DNA from: CAVRJC01 sp963721435
GTDB taxonomy: Bacteria > Actinomycetota > Acidimicrobiia > IMCC26256 > DASPTH01
Direction: 5' to 3'
Assembly (NCBI GenBank): GCA_963721435.1
Contig: CAVRJC010000012.1
Span: 1 to 64,000, forward strand
DNA: 64,000 nucleotides
Shown in pieces: positions 1-7,464 of this stretch; the stretch's first letter is position 1; the number at the start of each line of letters is the position of its first letter. The position numbers were made by a program, and so were the translations under genes. The notes beneath the pieces were generated by a model that made no database searches, had not been told where the DNA came from, and saw only the letters and a list, made by a program, of their open reading frames with translations.

Positions 1-26
1 GTGGGCATGGGGCAATCGCCGCTTGT

Positions 27-47
27 CTCGGCTGGGAACCTGCCGAG
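27..47 (+). other. Stem-loop upstream of a secreted-protein ORF (copy A)
   Basis: A perfect 6-bp stem (CTCGGC / GCCGAG) closes a 9-nt loop, TGGGAACCT, 25 nt before the GTG of a signal-peptide ORF. A near-identical hairpin with a compensating outer base pair lies at 46218-46238, also ahead of a secreted protein. It could be an RNA leader element or a DNA operator; the sequence alone cannot decide. No known riboswitch class was recognised. Confidence 0.45.
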
Positions 48-72
48 TTGACCGCATCGTCAGAATGACGTG

Positions 73-213
73 GTGAGACGATTCGTGTTGGTGCTCCTGG
101 TCGTGAGCGCTGCGGTGGCGGGCATCACTCCCACATCCGTGACACAGCCGCGACAAACGACTGCGGACGAGGACGGATCAGCGCACATGAGCGTCCGAGC
201 CTGGCGCGCCTGA
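73..213 (+). CDS. Small secreted-peptide ORF, possible remnant of a secreted protein gene
   Basis: A 46-residue ORF starting at GTG. It begins with Met-Arg-Arg and a hydrophobic run (FVLVLLVVSAAVAGI, residues 4-18) that looks like an N-terminal signal peptide, followed by about 25 polar residues with no recognisable domain. It lies between hairpin copy A and a GCGGAC-repeat/palindrome segment, the same order of elements that surrounds the full-length CAP protein at 46.3-47.9 kb. It may be a real small secreted peptide or the surviving 5' end of a deleted secreted-protein gene. No homology is recognised. Confidence 0.3.
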   Translation: MRRFVLVLLVVSAAVAGITPTSVTQPRQTTADEDGSAHMSVRAWRA

Positions 214-229
214 ATCGAACAAACGTCAG

Positions 230-286
230 GGTTTGCGGACAGGGGCGGACAGGTCAGCACGGGGGCGCGCTGATGGCCCGTCAGAT
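230..286. repeat. GCGGAC repeat plus palindrome (copy A)
   Basis: The segment starts with GGTTTGCGGAC, repeats GGGCGGAC, and ends in GCTGATGGCCCGTCAGAT (269-286), an imperfect palindrome. The same arrangement (GGTTTGCGGAC, GGGCGGAC repeats, then TCTGACGGGTCGTCAGAT) occurs at 48048-48114 ahead of an acyl-CoA dehydrogenase. Here no plausible plus-strand gene follows, so this copy may be a relic. The remainder of 214-320 shows nothing else. Confidence 0.4.
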
Positions 287-320
287 TGTTCCAGCCGTAT
301 CAGTGCATGAGGCCGGCGCG

Positions 321-1121
321 TCAGCGTTGGGCAACGGCAAGGAGGTACGGGGCAGGAAGTCGACACGTGCCGTCCCTGGCCTGGTTGGATTCGGCAATGG
401 CCGCGCGCAACTCGTCGAGGGCTTCGTCGCCACGGCCGAGTCCCGATGCGATCTCCATCAACGACACATACGGACCCGCAGCACTGACGAACGTCTCCAA
501 GGCTTCTTGTTCCGAGCCGAAACGGAACGCGAACGAACGCCTCTCAACCGAGGGGCTCAGTCCGGCCGCGCCGAAGCGTCGGACGACTTCATCCGCGTCG
601 CCCCACTGGTCCGGCATGGGACTGCCGGGCGGCGGTGTCGGCATCAGGTGAGCGACACGAGCACGCCATCGAGTGCTCCATCCACCCGCTTCCCACGCGG
701 TCAGCGCCACCTTCCCGCCGGAGCGGCACGCCCGAGTCATCTCGGCCAGCGCCTGGGCATGGTCAGGAGCGAAGATGACTCCCATCACGCTCAGCACCAC
801 ATCGAAGCTGGCATCAGGAACGTCCAGCGCCTCCGCGTTTCCGACGCGGAGGTCGACCTCGATGCCCTCACCGGCGCAGCGGGTCCTGGCCCGTTCGATC
901 TGCGCGGGCGTGAGGTCGATGCCCGTCACGGTCGCGCCGCGTCGCGCTGCTTCGATCGCGGCGTTGCCAGTGCCGACGCCCACATCGAGCACGCGATCCC
1001 CCGGTCGAGGCCCAATGGCCTCGACCATCTCGACGCTGATCGGCAGGAGCTGCCGAGCGATCACGGGGTAGTCGCCGATCGTCCACACTCGTCGTTCCGC
1101 GTCGACCGCTTCGTCGCTCAT
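321..1121 (-). CDS. Class I SAM-dependent methyltransferase (UbiE/Methyltransf_11 type)
   Basis: A 266-residue protein with a Rossmann-type methyltransferase core. Motif I is VLDVGVGTGNA (residues 44-54), the acidic residue that binds the SAM ribose is D69 in GIDL, and the adenine-binding region follows at GNAEAL (94-99). The C-terminal third probably forms the substrate lid, as in small-molecule and quinone/lipid methyltransferases. The substrate cannot be told. The DosR regulon of Mycobacterium tuberculosis includes a methyltransferase-like gene next to its APH/AAA protein, but no dormancy box is visible here, so that link is weak. DUF305 lies upstream on the same strand, 174 bp away. Confidence 0.8.
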   Translation of the reverse strand: MSDEAVDAERRVWTIGDYPVIARQLLPISVEMVEAIGPRPGDRVLDVGVGTGNAAIEAARRGATVTGIDLTPAQIERARTRCAGEGIEVDLRVGNAEALDVPDASFDVVLSVMGVIFAPDHAQALAEMTRACRSGGKVALTAWEAGGWSTRWRARVAHLMPTPPPGSPMPDQWGDADEVVRRFGAAGLSPSVERRSFAFRFGSEQEALETFVSAAGPYVSLMEIASGLGRGDEALDELRAAIAESNQARDGTCRLPAPYLLAVAQR

Positions 1122-1295
1122 AGCCCGGCAGCTTACGAACGACGACGACCAACAAGAAGAGAGCGCGAGCCAGCGGCAGATGCGGCGCGTCGAGTCTCGA
1201 ACACCGATGCCGGTGCCAGCGCGTTCGTCGCCATCTCATTGGGCGCGCCCATTGGGCGCGCAGCACCACGAAACCGCGCGGCCGTTCTGTGAACG

Positions 1296-1700
1296 TCAGT
1301 GAGTCATTCCCCGCTCGAGTTGTTGGAGCTCGTCCGCAGAGACCGGCGCGAGGCCCAGTGCTTTGCGGCGAGAGTTCATTTCGGCGACCTCGGTTCGCTG
1401 TACTCGCGCCATCGCTGCGGCGAGCTGTTTGACGCCGTCGTTCTCGCCGTGGGCTGCGGCGTACTCTGCCATCGCAGCGCCTGCCGCGTGGTGGCGAATC
1501 ATGAGGTGCATGAAGATCTCGCGGGCGAAGTGACCCACGAGCGAGTCGTTCTCGTGTGCGAGGTAGTCGAAGCTCATCGAGATCGCACCCCCGTGATGCG
1601 TTTGCATGTCCGAGAGGAAGCCCACATCGACCGCACTGAAACGCCACGACTTGCCATCGTCGTGGACCAACGTCACGGACCCGTTCCGAACGCCGTTCAT
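1296..1700 (-). CDS. DUF305 family protein
   Basis: A 134-residue protein with the DUF305 signature: an FLSDMQTHHGGAIS block near residues 28-41 and a second His-rich helix (MHLMIRHHAAGAAMAEYA). DUF305 proteins are four-helix ferritin-like proteins, often secreted and associated with metals, especially copper. This copy has no signal peptide or lipobox from the chosen ATG, so it would be cytoplasmic unless the start is wrong. The purine-rich GAGGGGCAGG just before the ATG is a reasonable ribosome-binding site. It is divergent from the Nudix gene. Confidence 0.7.
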   Translation of the reverse strand: MNGVRNGSVTLVHDDGKSWRFSAVDVGFLSDMQTHHGGAISMSFDYLAHENDSLVGHFAREIFMHLMIRHHAAGAAMAEYAAAHGENDGVKQLAAAMARVQRTEVAEMNSRRKALGLAPVSADELQQLERGMTH

Positions 1701-1784
1701 CCGCCTGCCCCTCTTCGGTCATCACATCGTCTCCAACATCCGAACAGGATGAACGGGTGCGGACCATGGAGGAGGGTCGGGGCC

Positions 1785-1790
1785 TACGGT
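1785..1790 (+). promoter_or_regulatory. -10 box (TACGGT) of the Nudix gene
   Basis: TACGGT fits the actinobacterial TANNNT -10 consensus and ends 6 nt before the ATG at 1797, so the transcript would start at or next to the start codon (leaderless). Confidence 0.45.
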
Positions 1791-1796
1791 GCGGCG

Positions 1797-2333
1797 ATGC
1801 GATGGACGGTGCACGGCGAGCGGACGCTGTACGACAACGAATGGCTGCGGTTGACGCTCGTCGACGTCGAGATCCCCGACGGCGAGCGGTTCGAGCACCA
1901 CGTCGTGCGCGCCCCGAACCAGGCCGCGGGGACGGTCGTGGCCGATCCCGATCGGGGCGTCCTGCTCCTCTGGCGGCACCGGTTCATCACCGACACCTGG
2001 GGGTGGGAGATACCGGCGGGGCGCATCGACCCCGGCGAGACACCCGCCGAAGCCGCGCACCGCGAGACGCTCGAGGAGACCGGCTGGGAGCCGGGCGTGT
2101 TGCAGCCCTTGGTGCACTTCCACCCGACGAACGGCCTGAGCGACCAGGTCTTTCACTGCTTCATCGCCGACTCCGCGCGCGAGATCGGTCCGCCGTCGGA
2201 TCCGGGCGAGGCCGAACGCATCGAATGGGTCGGCGTGCCGGAGCTCCGCCGCATCGCCCGCGACAACGAGATGCTCGACGGCCTGTCGCTGACCGCACTC
2301 ACGTACGCGCTCGCCTTCGGCCACCTCGGCTGA
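1797..2333 (+). CDS. Nudix hydrolase (ADP-ribose pyrophosphatase-like)
   Basis: A 178-residue protein with a complete Nudix box at residues 75-97: G75, E81, then RETLEETGW, with the REUxEExGU glutamates intact. Nudix enzymes hydrolyse nucleoside diphosphates linked to another moiety using Mg2+ held by these glutamates. Length and N-terminal strands resemble the ADP-ribose pyrophosphatase subgroup, which is an inference. The ATG at 1797 is chosen because the Nudix fold begins right after it and a TACGGT -10 box lies 6 nt upstream. The MTHFS-like gene follows after 13 nt, probably co-transcribed. Confidence 0.85.
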   Translation: MRWTVHGERTLYDNEWLRLTLVDVEIPDGERFEHHVVRAPNQAAGTVVADPDRGVLLLWRHRFITDTWGWEIPAGRIDPGETPAEAAHRETLEETGWEPGVLQPLVHFHPTNGLSDQVFHCFIADSAREIGPPSDPGEAERIEWVGVPELRRIARDNEMLDGLSLTALTYALAFGHLG

Positions 2334-2346
2334 AAGGTCTCGACCG

Positions 2347-3132
2347 ATGGCGACCCGACGGAAGCCGAGTACTGCCCGACGCCATGACCACGACGCGGGC
2401 GGCGACGCGGGGTTGCTGGCCGCCAAGGCCGCGCTCCGCGAAGCGGTGTGGGCGAACCTCGACCGGCCCGGGATCGCTCGCTTCCCGAGGCCGACCGGGC
2501 GCATCCCGAACTTCGTCGGCGCCGAGGCCGCGGCGCGCCGGCTGGCCGAGACCGACGAGTGGCGGACGGCCGCGACCGTGAAGGCGAATCCGGATTCACC
2601 GCAGTGGCCGGTGCGCACCGCGGCGCTGATCGACGGGAAGATCGTCTACATGGCGGTGCCACGGCTGGCGGAAGCCGATCCCTTCTTCCTGCTCGATCCG
2701 GCGCAGCTCGCCGACCATCCGCGGAAGGCGAGCTCGATCAAGGGCGCGGGACGCAGCGCGCGGACCGTCGACGTCGACGAGCTGGAACCGGTCGATCTCG
2801 TGGTGACCGGTTGCGTGGCGGTCGACGAGTCAGGTGCGCGGCTCGGCAAGGGCGGCGGGTTCAGCGACCTCGAGCTCGCGGTGGCCGCCGACGCGGGCCT
2901 GGTCGACGAGCACACCATCGTCGTGACGACGGTGCACGAGCTCCAGGTGCTGGCCGCGGGCACGGTGCCGACGACAGGTCACGACATCCACGTCGACGTC
3001 GTGGTCACGCCCGAGCGCGTGCTGCGCTGCCGACGTCCGCGCGGATGGGCACTGCCGACGTTGCGCTGGAGTGACCTCACCGACGAGAAGATCGACGCGA
3101 TCCCGCTGCTCCGGCGGATGCGACCGGCGTGA
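2347..3132 (+). CDS. 5-formyltetrahydrofolate cyclo-ligase family protein (MTHFS-like)
   Basis: A 261-residue protein carrying the family signature LGKGGGFSDLELA (166-178), equivalent to the GxGxGYYD nucleotide/folate-binding loop of 5-formyl-THF cyclo-ligase. It is longer than typical bacterial MTHFS (about 190 residues) and closer to the MTHFSD-like branch, whose reaction is not well established. Canonical activity would be ATP-dependent conversion of 5-formyl-THF to 5,10-methenyl-THF. It follows the Nudix gene by 13 nt and is convergent with the acyl-CoA ligase, with only 15 bp between the stop codons. Confidence 0.75.
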   Translation: MATRRKPSTARRHDHDAGGDAGLLAAKAALREAVWANLDRPGIARFPRPTGRIPNFVGAEAAARRLAETDEWRTAATVKANPDSPQWPVRTAALIDGKIVYMAVPRLAEADPFFLLDPAQLADHPRKASSIKGAGRSARTVDVDELEPVDLVVTGCVAVDESGARLGKGGGFSDLELAVAADAGLVDEHTIVVTTVHELQVLAAGTVPTTGHDIHVDVVVTPERVLRCRRPRGWALPTLRWSDLTDEKIDAIPLLRRMRPA

Positions 3133-3147
3133 GCGCGACCGCCGGCG

Positions 3148-4698
3148 TCAGCGTTGTGACTCGTCGGCGAACTGCGCCTGAAGCTCGCGCTTGAGGATCT
3201 TGCCGGTCGGGTTGCGCGGGAGCGCGTCGACGAACTCGAGCTGCTCGGGGAGCTTGCGGGTGATGAGGCCCTGTGCGGTGAGGGAGTCGGTCATCTCCTT
3301 GAACGTGATGCGCTCGCCCTCGGCCGGCACGACCACCGCGCACACCCGCTCGCCGCTGAGCCGATCAGGGAGACCGACCACCGCGACCTCGGCGACCTTC
3401 GGGTGGGTGCAGAGGAGGTCTTCCACTTCCTTGGCCGAGATGTTCTCGCCCTTGCGGATGATGATGTCCTTGAGGCGACCGGTGATGGTGACGAAGCCGG
3501 CGTCGTCGATGACACCGAGGTCGCCGGTGCGGAAGAAGCCTTGGTCGTCGAACGCGTCGGCGTCGAGGCTCGCGTCGAGGTAGCCGAGGCAGCACTGCGG
3601 CCCCTTCACGCGGAGCTCGCCCTCTTCGCCGATGCCCAGGTCGCGCTCCTCGTCGGGCGCGACGACGCGCAGCGCGACGCCGGGACCGGGACGGCCCTCG
3701 GTCGTCGCCTTCTTGTCGTCGGGCGCGTCGAGCGGGACCATCGTGATGTTCGAGCACTCGGTGAGGCCCCAGCCGGAGATCGCGGGCGCGCCCATCTCCG
3801 CCATCAGCTCGTAGTGCAGGGTCGGCGGCTTGGGCGCGCCGCCGCCGTTGAAGATCCTGACCTTCGGGAAGAGCGGCACGTCGGGCTGGCGCCGTTGCGC
3901 TTCCAGGTACGCGAGGTGGAACGCGGTACCGGCACCCGCGCACGTGACATCGTTCGCGGCGAGGAAGGGGATCGTGGTCACGGGCGCGTAGACCTCGACG
4001 AGCAGCAGGCGCGCCGCGTTCTCCATCATGTTGAACGTCCACAGCAGGCCGCCCACGTGCGTGATCGGGAACACGACCGCGACGTTGTCGTCGGAGCTGA
4101 TCTGCATCGCCTCTTGCATCGACGTGTTCGCGGCCGACAACGTCGCGTCGGTGTGGCGCGCGCCCTTCGGGTCGGCGATGGTGCCCGACGTGTACATCAC
4201 CCAACGCACGGGGTTGCCGACGTTGCTCGCGGGCGGGCCAAGGGTCGCGGGATCGCCCTCGGGGAGGTCGGGATCGGCGACGAGCACGGTGGTGTCGAGG
4301 CCCTCGGTCGCGGCCTTCGCCATCGCCTCGTAGTCGAAGTCGCGGAACGTGCCCGGCACCACGAGCAGCTCGGCGTGCATCTGGCGCGTCATGAACCCGA
4401 CTTCGCGCTCACGGTAGATCGGGAGGATGGGGTTCTGCACTGCGCCGAGCCGCGCCAGCGCGGCCGCGAGCACGAAGGCCTCCATGCGTGACGGAAGGAT
4501 CCACGAGACCGGGGTTCCCTCGGTGACGCCCAGCGCCGCGAATCCCGCGGCCGCGCGCTCGGCCCACTCCTTGTACTCGCGGTACGTGAGCGTGCGGCCC
4601 TGCATGTCGACGGCCAACTCCACGTCGGGCGACAGCGCGGCGCGTTCCTCGATGAGCTGCCACAGGCTCTTCCCCGCGGTGTCGATCCGGTCGAGCAC
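3148..4698 (-). CDS. Acyl-CoA ligase (AMP-binding, class I adenylate-forming)
   Basis: A 516-residue member of the ANL superfamily: ATP-dependent carboxylate activation to an acyl-adenylate, then transfer to CoA. The P-loop motif is unusual (YTSGTIADPKG in place of TSGTTGxPKG); the A5 motif GWGLTE, the A8 motif TGDLGVIDDAGF and the C-terminal catalytic lysine in PTGKILKREL are present. The GTG at 4698 is preferred because GGAGGA lies 4-6 nt before it; a longer start would overlap the upstream gene. It is last in an operon with the alcohol dehydrogenase and another ligase. Substrate probably a fatty or branched carboxylate, not determinable. Confidence 0.85.
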   Translation of the reverse strand: MLDRIDTAGKSLWQLIEERAALSPDVELAVDMQGRTLTYREYKEWAERAAAGFAALGVTEGTPVSWILPSRMEAFVLAAALARLGAVQNPILPIYREREVGFMTRQMHAELLVVPGTFRDFDYEAMAKAATEGLDTTVLVADPDLPEGDPATLGPPASNVGNPVRWVMYTSGTIADPKGARHTDATLSAANTSMQEAMQISSDDNVAVVFPITHVGGLLWTFNMMENAARLLLVEVYAPVTTIPFLAANDVTCAGAGTAFHLAYLEAQRRQPDVPLFPKVRIFNGGGAPKPPTLHYELMAEMGAPAISGWGLTECSNITMVPLDAPDDKKATTEGRPGPGVALRVVAPDEERDLGIGEEGELRVKGPQCCLGYLDASLDADAFDDQGFFRTGDLGVIDDAGFVTITGRLKDIIIRKGENISAKEVEDLLCTHPKVAEVAVVGLPDRLSGERVCAVVVPAEGERITFKEMTDSLTAQGLITRKLPEQLEFVDALPRNPTGKILKRELQAQFADESQR

Positions 4699-4724
4699 TG
4701 TTCCTCCTTGCCGGCTTGGCCTGG

Positions 4725-6267
4725 CTACTTGCGGCGTGCGGGGCGCACCCACGACTCGGCGGCTTCGGCCGCACGCGGCAACAGCGCCTGCTTGTCGACC
4801 TTGCCCATCGACGTGAGCGGAAGCGCGTCCACCGGGATCACCACGTCTGGCGCCTTGTAATCCGCAAGGCGGTCACCCACGAACTCCCGGAGCTCCTCGA
4901 GCGTCGGCGTGCCCTGACCCGCGGCGGGCACGACGAACGCGACGCCGATCTCGCCGAGCACCGGCACCGCGCCACCGAGCACCGCGCACGACGCGACCGC
5001 GGGGTGCGCGCCGAGGGTGTTCTCGACCTCGCCGGGGTAGACGTTGTAGCCACCGCGGATGTACATCTCGGCGTGGCGGCCGACGAGGCGAAGGTTGCCG
5101 TCGTCGCCGACCCAGCCGAGGTCGCCGGTGACGAGCCAGCCGTCGGGCGTGATCACCTTGGCGGTCTGCTCGGGATCCCGCCAGTAGCCGCGCATGACGG
5201 CGCGCGACCGCAGCCAGACGGTGCCGACCTCACCGGTGGCGACTTCGTCACCGGCAACGTCTGCGATCCGCAGCTCGATGCCCTTCGGTGGGCGGCCGAC
5301 CGTGTTGGCGACGGTCTCGACGTCGTCGCCGGGGTCGGTGCCCGTCGAGAGGCTCGCCTCGGTGGACGCGTAGCGCACCACCACCGGGCAGCCGAGCTTG
5401 GCCCGCATGTCGCGCACGAGCTCGGGCGGGACACGCGCCGCGCCGGTGCCCGCGATGCGCAGGTTGGAGAGGTCGGTGGACGGCAGATCGGGGTGCGCCA
5501 TCATCAACGTCCACATGGTGGGCACGCCCTGGCCGACGGTCGCGCGCTCGCGTTCCATGAGGCGCAGGGTCTCCCCCGCGTTCCAGGGCGATGCCGTGAT
5601 CAACGTGCAGATGCCGTTCACGAGCTCGTCCCACGACGCGCGTCATGGAACCGACGTGCGCGAACGGCAGCGGCGAGATGCGCCGGTCGCCCGGCGCGCT
5701 GATCACCCCGGCACACTCGGCAGTGGCGCGGAGGCACGCGTGATCGAACACCGCACCCTTCGGCACACCGGTGGTGCCGCTGGTCCACACGATGGCGACG
5801 GTGTCGGTGGCGTCGGCCTGCACGCGACGCGCGAGCGGATCACCCGGAGGCACGTCGCGCACGACCTGGCGGTCGATCACCTGCCACGGCCCCGCGGGGA
5901 TCGGCGCGGTGTCGCGGAGGCCGGCGTCGGTGATCACGACCTTCGGCTCGGCGCGCGTGATGATGCTCTCGACCTCGGCACGGCCAAGCCGCGGGTTCAC
6001 GCCACTCGTGATCGCACCCAGTCGCATGACCGCTTGGTACGCGATCGCGTAGTCGATGCACGACGTGAGCTGGAAGCACACGACGTCACCGCGCGAGACA
6101 CCGCGGTCGGCGAGATGCGCGGCGAGACCATCGGCGCGCGTCGCCCATTCGAGAAACGTGATCCGGTTGTCGCCGTCGACGAACGCCTCGGCGTCGGGCG
6201 CGGTGGCGAGCACCGCGTCGAACACGTCGAGCGTCGTCGTGAACGAACCCTCGAGGGGCGCCTTCAC
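4725..6267 (-). pseudogene. Acyl-CoA ligase, frameshifted
   Basis: Full-length AMP-dependent acyl-CoA ligase (about 514 residues if repaired). The N-terminal part has the P-loop WTSGTTGVPKGA and ends at PLPFAHVGSMTR; the rest, from WDELVNGICTL onward, is one frame over and has the A8 motif VTGDLGWVGDDG and the catalytic lysine in TSMGKVDKQ. The break is a +1 shift near 5636-5642, inside conserved sequence. Its ATG overlaps the stop of the alcohol dehydrogenase gene (ATGA), implying translational coupling. All motifs are preserved on both sides, so an assembly indel or very recent mutation is likely. Confidence 0.75.
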
Positions 6268-7367
6268 ATCGTCAAGACGCCGCGCGCGATGGTCCCCGCT
6301 TCCATCGCGTGCAGCACCTCTTCGTACTCCGCCATCGGGTACGTCACCGACACGAGCTCGTCGAGCAGCACCTCACCGCGGCGGTAGAGGTCGATGATCA
6401 TCGGGATGTCGCGCTGGGGCGAGATCGTGCCCGCACGCGTGCCGATGATGCCGCGGTCGACCTGCGTGAGCCGCTGGTACAGGCCCGAGAACTCTGTGGT
6501 CATGCCCGACACACCGATGACCACCAGCGTGCCGCCCCAGTCGAGGGACTCGAACGCGTTGTGGGTGACCGGCGGGATCGCGACGCAGTCGAACGCCCAG
6601 TCGACGCCACCGGCGTTGAACGGGCCCCGGATCTGGTCGTCGCTGAACGGCTCGAGCGCGCAGATGGCTTCGACCACGTCGTCGCGCCGGCCGTCGATGA
6701 AGTCGGTGGCGCCGAACTGCTTGGCGATCGCTTCCTTCTCCGGGACGGTGTCGACCGCGATGATCCGGCGGGCCCGCTTGACCTTGAGCGCCTGGATCGA
6801 GTTGAGCCCGACGCCGCCGACGCCGAACACTGCGGCGGTGTCGCCGATCTGGACGTTGGCCCGGTTGAGCACCGCACCCATGCCGGTGGTCACGCCGCAG
6901 CCCACCAGGGCTGCCGAGGTGAGGGGCACGTCGTCGGGGATCTTCACTGCCTGCACGTCGCGGATGAGCGTCTGGTCGGCGAACACCGATGCCATCGCGA
7001 AGTTGAACAGCGGCTCGCCGTCGAGAATGAAGGGCTGCGCGGCGTTCCCCATGCTCTGGCGGCACGACGTGGGCCGCCCGTTCATGCAGAACTCGCAGAA
7101 CCCGCAGGCGGCGATCGTCGCGATCACGACGTGGTCGCCCGGCTTCACGTGGGTGACGGCCTCCCCGACCTGCGCCACGATCCCGGCGCCCTCGTGGCCG
7201 CACACCGCGGGCGTGGCGACCGGGTAGAGACCGTTCATGAACGACAAGTCGCTGTGGCACACGCCGGCGGCGACGACGTCGACGATCACTTCGCGCGGGC
7301 CCAGCGTGCGCAACTCCAGGCCATCGACGACCGTCGTCTTCTCGCCGTCGTAGACAATTCCTCGCAT
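6264..7367 (-). CDS. Zinc-dependent alcohol dehydrogenase (NDMA-dependent/MDR type)
   Basis: A 367-residue medium-chain dehydrogenase. Catalytic zinc ligand C37, the GHEGAG motif (57-62), four structural-zinc cysteines (C88, C91, C94, C102) and a Rossmann GVGGVG (182-187) are all visible. The sequence resembles the NDMA-dependent alcohol dehydrogenases of actinobacteria, which oxidise alcohols with tightly bound NAD and often work with mycofactocin; that subclass is inferred. AGGGGG lies 4 nt before the ATG. It heads a minus-strand operon with two acyl-CoA ligases, suggesting alcohol to aldehyde to acyl-CoA conversion, although no aldehyde dehydrogenase is present. It is divergent from a dormancy-type box at 7440. 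Confidence 0.85.
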   Translation of the reverse strand: MRGIVYDGEKTTVVDGLELRTLGPREVIVDVVAAGVCHSDLSFMNGLYPVATPAVCGHEGAGIVAQVGEAVTHVKPGDHVVIATIAACGFCEFCMNGRPTSCRQSMGNAAQPFILDGEPLFNFAMASVFADQTLIRDVQAVKIPDDVPLTSAALVGCGVTTGMGAVLNRANVQIGDTAAVFGVGGVGLNSIQALKVKRARRIIAVDTVPEKEAIAKQFGATDFIDGRRDDVVEAICALEPFSDDQIRGPFNAGGVDWAFDCVAIPPVTHNAFESLDWGGTLVVIGVSGMTTEFSGLYQRLTQVDRGIIGTRAGTISPQRDIPMIIDLYRRGEVLLDELVSVTYPMAEYEEVLHAMEAGTIARGVLTM

Positions 7368-7439
7368 CGTTCCCCCTGGTCAGCCTGGCTCTGGTTCGAA
7401 GAAATCCGACTCTACGTCACCCGGACCGGGAGTGGCCCA

Positions 7440-7454
7440 GTGACCTTCGACCCT
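7440..7454 (+). promoter_or_regulatory. DosR-like dormancy box 1
   Basis: GTGACCTTCGACCCT, one base different from the boxes at 12725 and 15715. The centre is 42 nt before the in-frame GTG at 7489 of the acyl-CoA synthetase gene, the same spacing as other boxes here. It lies between the divergent alcohol dehydrogenase and the synthetase/E1/E2/ACP operon. Confidence 0.6.
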
Positions 7455-7464
7455 GGCGCCACAG

